NCBI RefSeq assembly: GCF_900102505.1
Contig: NZ_FMVT01000009.1
Span: forward strand, 1 to 64,000
Origin: Paracoccus tibetensis
GTDB taxonomy: Bacteria; Pseudomonadota; Alphaproteobacteria; Rhodobacterales; Rhodobacteraceae
Length of the DNA stretch: 64,000 nucleotides
Reading direction: 5' to 3'
The first letter of the stretch is position 1. Each line of letters begins with the position of its first letter. Below, one piece after another: positions 1-8,170 of this stretch. The notes below the pieces were generated by a model. The model was given only the letters and a program-made list of their open reading frames with translations. It was not told the DNA's origin and searched no databases. The position numbers were made by a program, and so were the translations under genes.

Positions 1-119
1 CAACCCAGCACCGCCCCGATATGATCCTCCGCCGCCCGCAGCGACACCAGGTAGTTGTTCAACGCAAACGAGGCACCCCGCGCCTCGGGACCGCCTAGCG
101 CACGCAGCCAGTCGGGCAT
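1..119 (-). CDS. Partial hypothetical protein, N-terminal end only (runs off the window)
   Basis: An open frame on the minus strand starts with ATG at 117-119 (MPDWLRALGG...) and is open to the window edge, giving about 39 residues. An in-frame TAA lies five codons upstream, so this is close to the true start. I see no strong Shine-Dalgarno sequence. The visible part looks like a soluble helical protein and I do not recognise the family. It could also be the 5' remnant of a broken gene. Confidence 0.35.
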   Translation of the reverse strand, partial: MPDWLRALGGPEARGASFALNNYLVSLRAAEDHIGAVLG

Positions 120-291
120 TTGTGAAGGTGATTAGCGGGATTGCGACGCCGCGGACGGAGCGCGCCATCATCAAGACTGCGCGTGAAGCGCCGCCCGTTG
201 CAGCTCTCAGTCAGCACCGTGTCGGAGGTACGGCACGCCGACGCGACAGATAAAGGGTCTTAGTTCGATCGGCTCCTAGGGTTCGCATGGT
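120..291. other. Non-coding spacer left of the flagellar block
   Basis: This 172-base stretch lies between the partial gene at the left edge and the fliP stop codon. Both flanking genes are transcribed leftward. I see no convincing gene, hairpin with a T tract or regulatory motif in it. Confidence 0.4.
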
Positions 292-1008
292 TCACTGATA
301 ACTTCGCACCAGCGCGCCCGCGATCATCCCCCAGCCATCGACTGCCACGAAGAAGGCGAGCTTGAAGGGCAGCGAGACGACGACCGGAGGAACCATCATC
401 ATCCCCATCGACATCAGCACCGCCGACACCACGAGATCGATGATGAGGAAGGGAAGCGCCACCAGGAACCCGATCTCGAAGGCGCGCTGGATTTCGGACA
501 GCATGAAGGCGGGGACCAGGACCGAAAGCCGATCCGCGGCCGCCGCAGGTCCACCCGGCGCGATCTCGGCCAGCGCCTGCAGGGTGCTGGTGTCGGCGCG
601 GGCCAGCATGAACCGCTGGAACGGGGCGACCCCTGCCTCCAGAGCCTCGGCGATCCCGATGCGCCCTTCCTGCAGCGGTACCGCCGCGACCTGCCACGCC
701 TCGCGCAGCACCGGGTCCATGATGAACCAGGTCAGGAAGACCGAGAGGCTGACGATCAGCATGTTGGGCGGCGACTGCTGCAAGCCGATCGCCTGTCGCA
801 GGATCGACAGGACTGTGACGATGAAGGGGAAGGCCGTGATCGTCACCGCGATGCCCGGAGCGAGCGAGAGGAGGGTCAGCCCGACCATCAGCAGGATGGC
901 GTTCTGGCCCAGCCCCTCGGCCAGGGCCTCAGTTCCGGGGAGGCCTTGCGCGAATGCTCCGCCCGCCATCAGCAGCCACATACCCGCGGCTGCAAGCAGA
1001 GGCTTCAC
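292..1008 (-). CDS. fliP: Flagellar type III export gate protein FliP
   Basis: The 238-residue product is a membrane subunit of the flagellar export gate, where FliP assembles with FliQ and FliR at the centre of the MS ring. It starts with a cleavable signal peptide (about residues 1-21, ending GGAFA-Q), as FliP proteins do. Family-typical segments follow: a FIVTVLSILRQAIGLQQSPPN region, FLTWFIMDP, and the C-terminal hydrophobic stretch around MSMGMMMVPP. Length is normal for FliP. Its ATG overlaps the fliN stop as ATGA, so it is probably translationally coupled and is the last gene of the fliF-fliH-fliN-fliP operon. fliQ is not in the window. Confidence 0.97.
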   Translation of the reverse strand: MKPLLAAAGMWLLMAGGAFAQGLPGTEALAEGLGQNAILLMVGLTLLSLAPGIAVTITAFPFIVTVLSILRQAIGLQQSPPNMLIVSLSVFLTWFIMDPVLREAWQVAAVPLQEGRIGIAEALEAGVAPFQRFMLARADTSTLQALAEIAPGGPAAAADRLSVLVPAFMLSEIQRAFEIGFLVALPFLIIDLVVSAVLMSMGMMMVPPVVVSLPFKLAFFVAVDGWGMIAGALVRSYQ

Positions 1009-1262
1009 GACAGGCCCACCGCACCCAGGACGCGGACGCAGAGCCGATCCTCGCCACTGGCGTCATGTGTCAGCTCGCCGCGGGCGATGACCTTCTCTCC
1101 GACACAGATCTCGACTCCGTCCGCAATCGGCTGGTCCAGGACCAGCACATCCTCGGGCTTCATCATGCTGAGCTGGGCCACCGTCTGCCGGGTGCGGCCG
1201 AGGCGGATGGTGACCTCGACCTCGATGCTGTCGGTGTTGATAAGGCTGCTCAATGCGTCCAT
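1005..1262 (-). CDS. fliN: Flagellar motor switch protein FliN
   Basis: The 85-residue protein consists almost entirely of one SpoA-type domain (VEVTIRLGRTR..., ...GVEICVGEKVIARGEL, ending RVLGAVGLS). FliN forms the bottom of the C ring and helps dock the export apparatus. The start is the ATG at 1260-1262. A longer upstream frame exists but runs antiparallel to the FliH-like reading frame and has no family match, so I rejected it. It overlaps the FliH-like gene by 13 bases and fliP by 4. It is shorter than enterobacterial FliN (about 137 residues) because the N-terminal extension is absent. Confidence 0.93.
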   Translation of the reverse strand: MDALSSLINTDSIEVEVTIRLGRTRQTVAQLSMMKPEDVLVLDQPIADGVEICVGEKVIARGELTHDASGEDRLCVRVLGAVGLS

Positions 1263-1855
1263 TCTTGGTTCTCCTCGTTGATCTCGGCGATGAGCGCGGC
1301 GATCTCGCGCCCCGCGCGGTCCGGGCAGATGTCGATGCGCCCGCCTTCGAGGCGGATCGACAGCTCGGCATCCTCGCGGCAATCGATCTCGATCGGCGTG
1401 TCCGTCACTTGTTCCAGGCAGCGCTGCACCATGCCCAGCAGAGGCGGCGCGCAGGTTATGCGTGCCTTGAGCGGGCTTGAGCGACCGGCGATGCGCACCA
1501 GTTCGGCAAGCAGCGTCTCCTCGAGGCGGCGGGACTGGCTGGCGGGCGCCATCAGATCCAGGATGTGCGTGAGGATCGGGCTCAGCGCGGCCACGGCCTC
1601 GCCGCGTAGGGCATCGCGACGGGCCTCGTCCTCGCGCAGCAGCTCCGACAGTTGCGCGACGCAAGTCTCGAGGCGCGACATCTGCGCCTCGTCAGCCTCG
1701 GCCTTGCCTGCGGCGAAGCCATCGGCAAAGGCCTGGTCCAGATCGTCACGGTCGAAGGCCTGTTCGGGCGTCGGCTGCGCGACCGGCGGTCGGTCGAAGG
1801 ATTCGAGTTTCAGGATGGCGGCGGTCAATTTGCGTTCTCCTTGTTGGCGATCCAT
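1250..1855 (-). CDS. fliH: FliH-like flagellar assembly protein
   Basis: The 201-residue product lies between fliF and fliN, where alphaproteobacterial flagellar operons carry a divergent FliH. FliH is the cytoplasmic stator-like regulator of the export ATPase FliI and also contacts the C ring. Visible features are an acidic, Ala-rich N-terminal half (residues about 30-100) that looks helical and contains an FADGFAAGKAEA stretch typical of FliH/YscL, then a mixed C-terminal domain ending EINEENQEW. It overlaps fliF by 31 bases and fliN by 13. Assignment rests mainly on position plus the FAxGFxxG-type motif. fliI is not in the window. Confidence 0.75.
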   Translation of the reverse strand: MDRQQGERKLTAAILKLESFDRPPVAQPTPEQAFDRDDLDQAFADGFAAGKAEADEAQMSRLETCVAQLSELLREDEARRDALRGEAVAALSPILTHILDLMAPASQSRRLEETLLAELVRIAGRSSPLKARITCAPPLLGMVQRCLEQVTDTPIEIDCREDAELSIRLEGGRIDICPDRAGREIAALIAEINEENQEWTH

Positions 1856-3420
1856 CCCGAGAGGATCTTGACGCTTTCCTCATGGCGCTCTCGCATCATG
1901 CTGCGCAGGCGCGAGACCGGATCGGCCGAGGGCAGCGCCAGCGGGTCGCCCCCCATCGGCTCGGGCTGGAAGAAGAAGGGCTCCGGCCCAAGACTGGGCT
2001 CGCCCATGTCGATCATTCCGTCCAGCGCGGGCAGCGGCGGCAGGCTGGTGTCGAGTTGCGGCATTTGCGGGGCTGCCGCGTCGGCCGCGGCAGGTTCGGA
2101 CCTTCCGCGCATCATCGGCCGCAGAACCAGAAGCACGAAGGCCAGCGCGAAGAGGCCGACCAGAAGCACCCGCAGAAGGCTGCCGATGTCGAGCCGGTCC
2201 AGCAGGCCGGGTGCGGCCGAGGTCCCCTCGGCGCCAAGAGCGGCGAAGGGCAGGGACTTCACGGTGAGCTGATCGCCGCGCGCCTCGTCGAAACCCACGG
2301 CCGAGGCGACGAGCTCGCGCAGCGTCGCCAGTTCCGCCTCGGTTCGGGGGACCAGCGTCACCGCGCCCTGCGCGTCGGTCTGCGGCACGCCGTTCACAAG
2401 GACCGCAACGGTCAACCTGCGCGTCGCGCCGGGCTGCCGCGTCACCTCGCGGGTCACGCGGCTCACCTCGTAGTTGGCCTGCTGGCGGTTTTCCGAGCGG
2501 TTGCTCTGCGAGCTGTCGCCGGGCTGCTCCTGCGCGTCGGGCAGGTTGGAGGCCGCCGTGACCGGGCCTGCCCCGGTCGAGTTGCTCTGATCCGAGGTTT
2601 CCTCGATCACCTGCGAGATCATCGCCCGTTGCTCGGGATCGAAGCGTTGCTCGGTTACCAGTTCGGCGTCCGTGACGATGTCGAGGTTCAGCTCGACAAT
2701 GGCGTTGCCGAGACCCACATGCGGCTCGAGGATTCGCTCGACGTTGCGCTTCATCTCGGCTGCCCGATCCGAGCCGGTCTGCGCCTCGGTCGCAGCCACG
2801 ATGCCGCGCTGCGTGTCGATGACGGTGACCCGATCAGGGGTAAGGCCCGGCACGCCTGACGAAACCAGGTACTTCAGGGCCGCCGCCTGCTCGCGCGTGA
2901 CCGCGGCTCCGCCCGTCGTCAGCGTCACTGAGGCGCTGCCGCCCTGGTCGCGCCGGTAGCCGCGCCCCGTCTCGATCGCCAGGTGGACGCGCGCGGTCTT
3001 CACGTTCGGGTGCGACAGGATCGTCCGCGCAAGCTCGCCCTCCTTCGCGCGCCAGTAGGCGGCATCGAACATCTGCGAGGTCGTGCCGAAGCCCGACAGC
3101 CCGTCCAGAAGCTCGTAGCCGGTGCTGCTGGGCGCGGGCAGGCCCTGCGCGGCCAGATCCATCCTCAGGCGATCACGATGCGCCTGATCGACATAGATCG
3201 CATCTCCCCGAACCTCGTAGACGACGCCCGCCCGTTCGATCCCGGCGATGACGTCCCCCGCCTGCGCCGCATCAAGCCCGCCATAGATCAGCGCCATGCC
3301 CGGCCGGTTCGCCAGCCAGGCAAGGCCCGAGATGACAAGGAAGGTGGCCAGGAACGCGGCCCCCAGAAGCGCTTTCTGCTGCGAGCTTCGCTCGTTCCAG
3401 TAGTCCTGCAATTTTTGCAA
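1825..3420 (-). CDS. fliF: Flagellar MS-ring protein FliF
   Basis: The 531-residue inner-membrane protein forms the MS ring, the base on which the rotor and export gate assemble. It has an N-terminal membrane segment (about residues 18-36), the periplasmic ring-building region with ALIYGGLD, GYELLDG and RVHLAIE stretches, a low-complexity loop rich in Gln/Ser/Asn (about 280-330), and a second membrane segment near 415-435 (LLRVLLVGLFALAFVLLVL) followed by the cytoplasmic FliG-binding tail. Length matches FliF. It is the first gene of the leftward operon and is divergent from fliL, with a CtrA-type box in the shared 113-base upstream region. Confidence 0.97.
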   Translation of the reverse strand: MQKLQDYWNERSSQQKALLGAAFLATFLVISGLAWLANRPGMALIYGGLDAAQAGDVIAGIERAGVVYEVRGDAIYVDQAHRDRLRMDLAAQGLPAPSSTGYELLDGLSGFGTTSQMFDAAYWRAKEGELARTILSHPNVKTARVHLAIETGRGYRRDQGGSASVTLTTGGAAVTREQAAALKYLVSSGVPGLTPDRVTVIDTQRGIVAATEAQTGSDRAAEMKRNVERILEPHVGLGNAIVELNLDIVTDAELVTEQRFDPEQRAMISQVIEETSDQSNSTGAGPVTAASNLPDAQEQPGDSSQSNRSENRQQANYEVSRVTREVTRQPGATRRLTVAVLVNGVPQTDAQGAVTLVPRTEAELATLRELVASAVGFDEARGDQLTVKSLPFAALGAEGTSAAPGLLDRLDIGSLLRVLLVGLFALAFVLLVLRPMMRGRSEPAAADAAAPQMPQLDTSLPPLPALDGMIDMGEPSLGPEPFFFQPEPMGGDPLALPSADPVSRLRSMMRERHEESVKILSGWIANKENAN

Positions 3421-3476
3421 AACCCGTCCTTTCGAATCAGCTCAATCATCCGTCACCCCATCTGCCATGGCGCGAC

Positions 3477-3491
3477 TTAAGAATTGGTTAG
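3477..3491. promoter_or_regulatory. CtrA-type box (TTAA-N7-TTAG) between fliF and fliL
   Basis: TTAA at 3477-3480 and TTAG at 3488-3491 are separated by exactly 7 bases. The known CtrA site is TTAA-N7-TTAA with some tolerance in one half. It lies 42 bases before the fliL ATG and 56 bases before the fliF start, so it could serve both divergent operons. CtrA activates Fla2-type flagellar genes in Rhodobacter. Binding itself is inferred, not shown. Confidence 0.7.
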
Positions 3492-3533
3492 GAGGGGGGT
3501 GCTATTCCGTTCCCATCAGGACGGAGAATCACC

Positions 3534-4013
3534 ATGACCGAGGCCGCCGTTGCGCCCGATGAAAACCCGCCCCGACGCCGTGGCCTGCTGGTGCCGCTGG
3601 TGTTGTCCCTCGTGCTTGGCGGGGCCGGCTTCGGGTCGGTCTATTTCCGCGTCTGGTCGCCCAAGGACTTCCTCGGCAGCAGCAAAGAGGCGCCGCCGCC
3701 CGAGCATCCGCTGCCCGCCGTCGTCTTTGTGAACGTCCCGGTCATCGAGGTGCTGGTGCCGGGCGGGCGCAGCCGCAGCCTGATCCTCGCGGCCAGCATC
3801 GAGACGGACCAGGCAGGCCAAGCGACCATCAGCCACCTGATGCCGCGCGTGTCCGACAGCTTCACGACCTTTCTCGCGGGGATCGATCCCGCAGCCTACG
3901 ACAAGCGCGGTGTGCTCGAGGTGATCCGCGCCGAACTGGTGACGCGGGCGCGGATGGTGCTGGGCGAGGCGCCCGTCAAGGACATCCTGATCACGGAGTT
4001 CCGTTTCAAATGA
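3534..4013 (+). CDS. fliL: Flagellar basal body-associated protein FliL
   Basis: The 159-residue protein has a short proline- and arginine-rich cytoplasmic tail, one membrane anchor (about residues 17-38) and a periplasmic domain. The C-terminus RAELVTRARMVLGEAPVKDILITEFRFK shows the FliL ending with a phenylalanine-rich final strand. FliL surrounds the stators and supports torque at the motor. It opens the rightward operon; an AGGACGGAG Shine-Dalgarno lies before the ATG and a CtrA-type box lies 42 bases upstream. Its stop overlaps the next gene by 4 bases. Confidence 0.93.
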   Translation: MTEAAVAPDENPPRRRGLLVPLVLSLVLGGAGFGSVYFRVWSPKDFLGSSKEAPPPEHPLPAVVFVNVPVIEVLVPGGRSRSLILAASIETDQAGQATISHLMPRVSDSFTTFLAGIDPAAYDKRGVLEVIRAELVTRARMVLGEAPVKDILITEFRFK

Positions 4014-4384
4014 CCTACGAGCATCTTCTCCAGGTGGCGTTGCTGATGGCTTCCGTCGGATTGGCCATCTTCTGCATCATGCTCGCGCGCCGGCTGCGGC
4101 GGCTGAACGACCTGGAATCAGGTCTGGGCGGCGCGATCGCCGTCATGGCGGCCGAGGTGGACCGGCTGGAACAGGCCATCCGCAGCGCCCGGGCAGAGGC
4201 GACCGAAGCCAGCTGCGCCCTCTCGGAGGAGATCAAGGCCGCGCGGCACGAACGCGCGCTCTGGGACCTGCGCCAGAAGATCGCCGACGCCGCGCTGAGC
4301 CCCGCTCCGGCGCCGGCCAGCCCCGTCGCACCGGCCCCTGCCGCCCGCAGGCTGCGCAAGCGCCAGGAGATGGCGGATGCGTAG
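4010..4384 (+). CDS. Single-pass membrane coiled-coil flagellar operon protein (DUF6468-like)
   Basis: The 124-residue protein has one membrane segment (about residues 8-27), then a long helical, probably coiled-coil stretch rich in Ala, Glu and Arg (about 30-95), then a Pro/Ala linker and a basic tail. A small protein of this design sits between fliL and motE in many alphaproteobacterial flagellar operons and is annotated there as DUF6468; I infer the same family from position and layout. Its role is unknown; contact with the stator or FliL is plausible. ATG overlaps fliL by 4 bases and its end overlaps the MotE-like gene by 8. Confidence 0.7.
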   Translation: MTYEHLLQVALLMASVGLAIFCIMLARRLRRLNDLESGLGGAIAVMAAEVDRLEQAIRSARAEATEASCALSEEIKAARHERALWDLRQKIADAALSPAPAPASPVAPAPAARRLRKRQEMADA

Positions 4385-4919
4385 GCGGCTGCCACGGTAC
4401 CTCGCAGCGGCCTTCCTGCTTCCTGCCAGCGCGCTCGCGATGCTCGACATTGACACATCGCGTCTCTTCGCTGCCGTCGCGGCCGAGGAGGACCTGCTGA
4501 AAGGCTGCACCGACGTTCCCGAGGCCGTCGTCCTGGCCGAGGAACTGCGGGACCGGGCGCTGAGAATCGAGCGGTACATGGCCGCCCTCGAGGTCCGGAA
4601 GACCGAGATTGCCGAGGCCGAGGCCACGCTGCGCCAGCGCCTGGCCGAGCTGAAGGCGCAGAAGGACGGCAGCCGCAACCAACGTGAAGCGGACACCAGC
4701 GCGGTGCGGACCGATATCGACCGCCTGATCGCCGTCTATGACCAGATGAAGCCGGCCGAGGCCGCGGCGATCCTCAGCAACCTGCCCGCAGATTTCGCAG
4801 CCGAGATCCTGATGCGGGTGCAGCCGCAGACAGGCGCGAAGATCATCGCGGCCGTCGAGCCCCGCCAGGCCGCCCTGCTGACCGCACAGATGGGCGCGCG
4901 CAGCGTCCGCACACGATAG
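4377..4919 (+). CDS. motE: MotE-like periplasmic flagellar protein (MgtE N-domain-like)
   Basis: The 180-residue product has a signal peptide (about residues 1-21, ending ALA), a helical charged stretch (about 50-105), and a C-terminal MgtE-N-like repeat region (YDQMKPAEAAAILSNLP, AAEILMRVQP, KIIAAVEP). This architecture is MotE, a periplasmic chaperone of the motility protein MotC in Sinorhizobium that is widespread in alphaproteobacterial flagellar operons. It lies directly before motA with 10 bases between, which fits a stator role. The symbol is by family resemblance and position. Confidence 0.8.
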   Translation: MRRRLPRYLAAAFLLPASALAMLDIDTSRLFAAVAAEEDLLKGCTDVPEAVVLAEELRDRALRIERYMAALEVRKTEIAEAEATLRQRLAELKAQKDGSRNQREADTSAVRTDIDRLIAVYDQMKPAEAAAILSNLPADFAAEILMRVQPQTGAKIIAAVEPRQAALLTAQMGARSVRTR

Positions 4920-4929
4920 GAAGAGGCTC

Positions 4930-5796
4930 ATGTTCGGGATAATCGGTATCGTCTTCACGATTGCCATGGTCTTCGGGGGATACCTGCTGGCCGGCGGCAA
5001 GATGGGCGTGATCCTGCACGCCTTGCCCTTCGAGATGATGATGATCATGGGCGCCGCCATCGGCGCCTACCTGCTCGGCAACGACACCCACGTCCTCAAG
5101 GCGACGGTCGGCGGCATCATTCGCGCCTTCAAGGGTCCGCGCTGGACAGCGCAGGACCACCAGGACGTTCTGTGCCTGCTGTTCCAGCTTCTCAAGATCG
5201 CCCGGGAGAACCCGGTCGGCCTCGAGCAGCACATCGAGAACCCGTCGGAATCGACGATCTTCAGCCTCTATCCGAAGATCCAGAAGGACCACGACGTTGT
5301 GTCGCTGATCGCGGACACGCTGCGATCGGCCAGCCTCAACTACGATGATCCCTACCAGGTCGAGGACATGCTGTCGCGCCGCATCGCGGTCTTGCGCGAG
5401 GAGGAGATGCACGTCCCCCATGCCCTCCAGACGATGGCGGACGCGCTGCCGGCACTCGGGATCGTCGCGGCGGTTCTGGGCGTCATCAAGACGATGAGTT
5501 CGATCGACCAGCCGCCTTCAGTCCTGGGCAAGATGATCGGCGGCGCCTTGGTCGGCACCTTCCTCGGCGTCTTTCTCTCCTACGGCTTCGTCGCGCCGCT
5601 CGCCAATCGCCTCGGCAGCGTCGTCAAGCAGGACATGGGCTTTTACGACGTCGTGAAATCGGTTCTCGTCGCCGGACTGCACCAGCACGCCACGAACCTC
5701 TGCGTCGAGGTGGGGCGGCAGGCCGTGCCGGAACATGTCCGTCCCACCTTCGACACGCTGGAGACGGCGCTCAGGGACCTCAAGAAAGCGGCATGA
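4930..5796 (+). CDS. motA: Flagellar stator protein MotA
   Basis: The 288-residue inner-membrane protein forms the proton channel of the stator together with MotB. Membrane segments are visible at about 3-20, 33-52, 168-190 and 200-222. Conserved MotA stretches include GGYLLAGGKMGVILH, EMMMIMGAAIGAYLLGN, and the channel-lining segments MADALPALGIVAAVLGVIKTM and GGALVGTFLGVFLSYGFVAPLA. Its partner motB is at 57654, about 52 kb away. The end overlaps the next small gene by 4 bases (ATGA). An AGGAAGAGG sequence sits at proper distance from the ATG. Confidence 0.97.
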   Translation: MFGIIGIVFTIAMVFGGYLLAGGKMGVILHALPFEMMMIMGAAIGAYLLGNDTHVLKATVGGIIRAFKGPRWTAQDHQDVLCLLFQLLKIARENPVGLEQHIENPSESTIFSLYPKIQKDHDVVSLIADTLRSASLNYDDPYQVEDMLSRRIAVLREEEMHVPHALQTMADALPALGIVAAVLGVIKTMSSIDQPPSVLGKMIGGALVGTFLGVFLSYGFVAPLANRLGSVVKQDMGFYDVVKSVLVAGLHQHATNLCVEVGRQAVPEHVRPTFDTLETALRDLKKAA

Positions 5797-6074
5797 TGAC
5801 CCTGGCCAGCCTGGTGCTCCTGACGGTCCTTGCGACCGATGCGACGACCGCGCCGACGCCCGGCGCGGCCGAGCGGCTGATGGAGGACGCGACGCGGATT
5901 CTGCTCGAGGGGCGCAGCCTGCCCCGCGACACGCGCCTCGAGTTGCTGGCGCTGGAGCCGGCTGACCGCATTCGCGTCATTGCGTACCTGAGGCGCATCG
6001 GGCTGATGACAGGCGCCCCATGGCCTGCCGCCGACCTGCTGCTCGCGCCGAATGCCGAGGAGGTTTCGGAATGA
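5793..6074 (+). CDS. Small hypothetical protein between motA and flhA
   Basis: The 93-residue product begins with a hydrophobic stretch (MMTLASLVLLTVLATDA) that could be a signal peptide or short anchor, followed by a mostly helical charged region with an LPRDTRLELLALEPADRIRVIAYLRR-type segment. I do not recognise the family. It is locked into the flagellar operon by 4-base ATGA overlaps with both motA and flhA, which argues for a translated, co-regulated gene. A helper role for the stator or export gate is only an inference from position. Confidence 0.75.
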   Translation: MMTLASLVLLTVLATDATTAPTPGAAERLMEDATRILLEGRSLPRDTRLELLALEPADRIRVIAYLRRIGLMTGAPWPAADLLLAPNAEEVSE

Positions 6075-8170
6075 CGCCCGTCCAGCCGCTGTCCCGAAAG
6101 CCGGGCAAGCTGCTCGACGCACCGCTGCTGGTGACGGGCGGGCTGGTCCTGGTCGTCATCTCGCTGGTGGTGCCCTTGCCGGCCGGCGTCCTGGATGTCG
6201 GCATCGCCCTTTCGATTGCGACGGCGACACTGGTCCTGGTGATGGCGTCGCTGGTGGACAAGCCGACCGACTTCCAGGCGTTCCCTGTCCTGCTGCTGGT
6301 CAGCCTGGTCATCCGCCTCTCGCTCAACGTGTCCTCGACCCGTCTCATCCTGACCGAGGGGCAGAACGGGAAGCAGGCAGCGGGTCAGGTCATCAACGGA
6401 TTTGCCGACTTCGTCGCCGGGGGCTCGATCCTTGTCGGCATCACCGTCTTCGCGGTAATTTCGGTCGTAAACTTCATGGTGATCACGAAGGGCTCCGGCC
6501 GGATGGCCGAGGTTGCGGCCCGCTTCGCCCTGGACTCGCTGCCGGGCAAGCAGCTTGCCATCGATGGCGACCTGAACGCCGGCGCCATCGATCATCAGGA
6601 GGCCAAGCGGCGACGGATCCAGGAGCAGCGCGAGATCAGCTTCTTCGGCTCGCTCGACGGCGCGTCGAAATTCGTCAAGGGCGACGCGGTGGCCGGGATC
6701 GTGATCACGCTGATCAACCTGATCATCGGCCTGACCGTCGGCGTGACCGTGCACGGCATGGCCATCGGCGAGGCCGCCGCGACCTATTCCCACCTGACGA
6801 TCGGCGACGGGCTCGTCAGCCAGATCCCGGCCCTGATCACCTCGATGGCCGCCGCGCTTCTCCTCTCGCGCGGAGGGGCGACGGATACCACGGCGCAGCT
6901 CCTCTCGACCGAATTCACTCGCACTTGGCAGCCGGCCGCCATGGTGGCCGCCGCGATGGTGGTGATCGGGCTGGTCCCTGGCATGCCGCGCCTTGTGTTC
7001 TTCTCGCTCGCCCTCCTGATGGGCGGGCTGGCCTTCAGGCTCGCGCGGCGCCGTGCCACTGTGGAGGATCTGGCCGCAGACTTGCCCGTGTCGGACGAAG
7101 ATGCCCGGCCCGCCGCGCGCATCGGCGATGTCCTCGACACCGACGAGATCAGCGTCGAGATCGGCGCGGACCTCGTCCTGATGGCCCTTGATCAGGGGCG
7201 CGGCCTTGGAAGCCGCATCACCAACCTGCGCATCCATATCGCGCGAAGCTACGGCCTGATCCTGCCCGACGTCCGCATCACGGACACGGACGACCTGATG
7301 CCCTCGGACTACCAGATCCGCGTCCAGGGCGTCGTCCGGGGCCGCGGCCGGCTGATTGCGGGGCAGGTGCTTGCCTTGGGTCCGGACCAGCTTCTTGCCC
7401 AGATCGGCGGGACCGCCGTGCGCGAACCCGTCTATTCCAGCCCTGCCCGCTGGATCACGCCGGATGAGCAGGACGAGGCGGCCACATTGGGCGCAACCGT
7501 CGTCACCCCGATGGAGGTCCTATCGACGCATCTGATGGAGGTGGTCAAGGCCAACCTTTCCTCGCTGATGACCTTGGCTGCCATGCAGCGCCAGCTGGAC
7601 GAGCTGAAGAATCTTTCGGACACGACGCGGGCCGAGCGTTACCGCAAGTACCTCGACAGCATGATCCCCGAGAAGGTGACGCCCGAATTGCTGCTTGCGG
7701 TCCTCCGGGCGCTGCTGGACGAGAAGGTGTCGATCCGCGCCCTGCCGCTGATCATCGACGCGGTCTGCGAGTTCCGCAGCGTCGAGTCCGCCGAGACGGT
7801 GTACGAGCTCGTCCGCAAGCGGCTGCGGGGCCAGATCACGCAGCAGTTCTCGGACGATCAGGGCGCGATCTCTGCGCTGCAGCTGCATCCCGGATGGGAG
7901 GCCGAGTTCGTCCGCGCCGATGCCGAGACCGGACGCGCCGGTGGCGGCGCGATGACGCCGGCCCTGTCGGGGCGGCTTCTCGAGGCCACGCGGAAGGCGA
8001 TGGCGCAGACGGATCCCTTGGCGCGCAGCGTGATCGTGGTGCCAGACCACCGGCGGCGGATGGTCCGCGCCCTCATGGGCGCGAACGGTATCTCAGCGCC
8101 CGTGCTTGGGCTCGAGGAGGTAGATCCGGCCGCCGAGCTGCGTCTTCTCGGCACGATCGAGGCGGCATGA
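6071..8170 (+). CDS. flhA: Flagellar export gate protein FlhA
   Basis: The 699-residue protein is the large export-gate subunit, with an N-terminal eight-helix membrane domain (about residues 1-335) and a cytoplasmic domain that binds chaperone-substrate complexes. The FHIPEP signature is clear: GSGRMAEVAARFALDSLPGK followed by QLAIDGDLNAG. The start at ATG 6071 is chosen because it overlaps the preceding stop as ATGA and begins MTPVQPLSRKPGKLLDAPLL, the usual run into the first helix. An in-frame extension to 6020 lies inside the preceding gene and is unlikely. The 3' end overlaps fliR by 4 bases. Confidence 0.97.
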   Translation: MTPVQPLSRKPGKLLDAPLLVTGGLVLVVISLVVPLPAGVLDVGIALSIATATLVLVMASLVDKPTDFQAFPVLLLVSLVIRLSLNVSSTRLILTEGQNGKQAAGQVINGFADFVAGGSILVGITVFAVISVVNFMVITKGSGRMAEVAARFALDSLPGKQLAIDGDLNAGAIDHQEAKRRRIQEQREISFFGSLDGASKFVKGDAVAGIVITLINLIIGLTVGVTVHGMAIGEAAATYSHLTIGDGLVSQIPALITSMAAALLLSRGGATDTTAQLLSTEFTRTWQPAAMVAAAMVVIGLVPGMPRLVFFSLALLMGGLAFRLARRRATVEDLAADLPVSDEDARPAARIGDVLDTDEISVEIGADLVLMALDQGRGLGSRITNLRIHIARSYGLILPDVRITDTDDLMPSDYQIRVQGVVRGRGRLIAGQVLALGPDQLLAQIGGTAVREPVYSSPARWITPDEQDEAATLGATVVTPMEVLSTHLMEVVKANLSSLMTLAAMQRQLDELKNLSDTTRAERYRKYLDSMIPEKVTPELLLAVLRALLDEKVSIRALPLIIDAVCEFRSVESAETVYELVRKRLRGQITQQFSDDQGAISALQLHPGWEAEFVRADAETGRAGGGAMTPALSGRLLEATRKAMAQTDPLARSVIVVPDHRRRMVRALMGANGISAPVLGLEEVDPAAELRLLGTIEAA

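Noticed and set aside
260..1090. Long open frames antisense or alternative to fliP (260-697 minus, 362-1090 plus)
   Set aside because: They lie over the clear FliP reading frame, are rich in Arg/Ser/Pro as expected from GC-rich antisense DNA, and show no family motifs.
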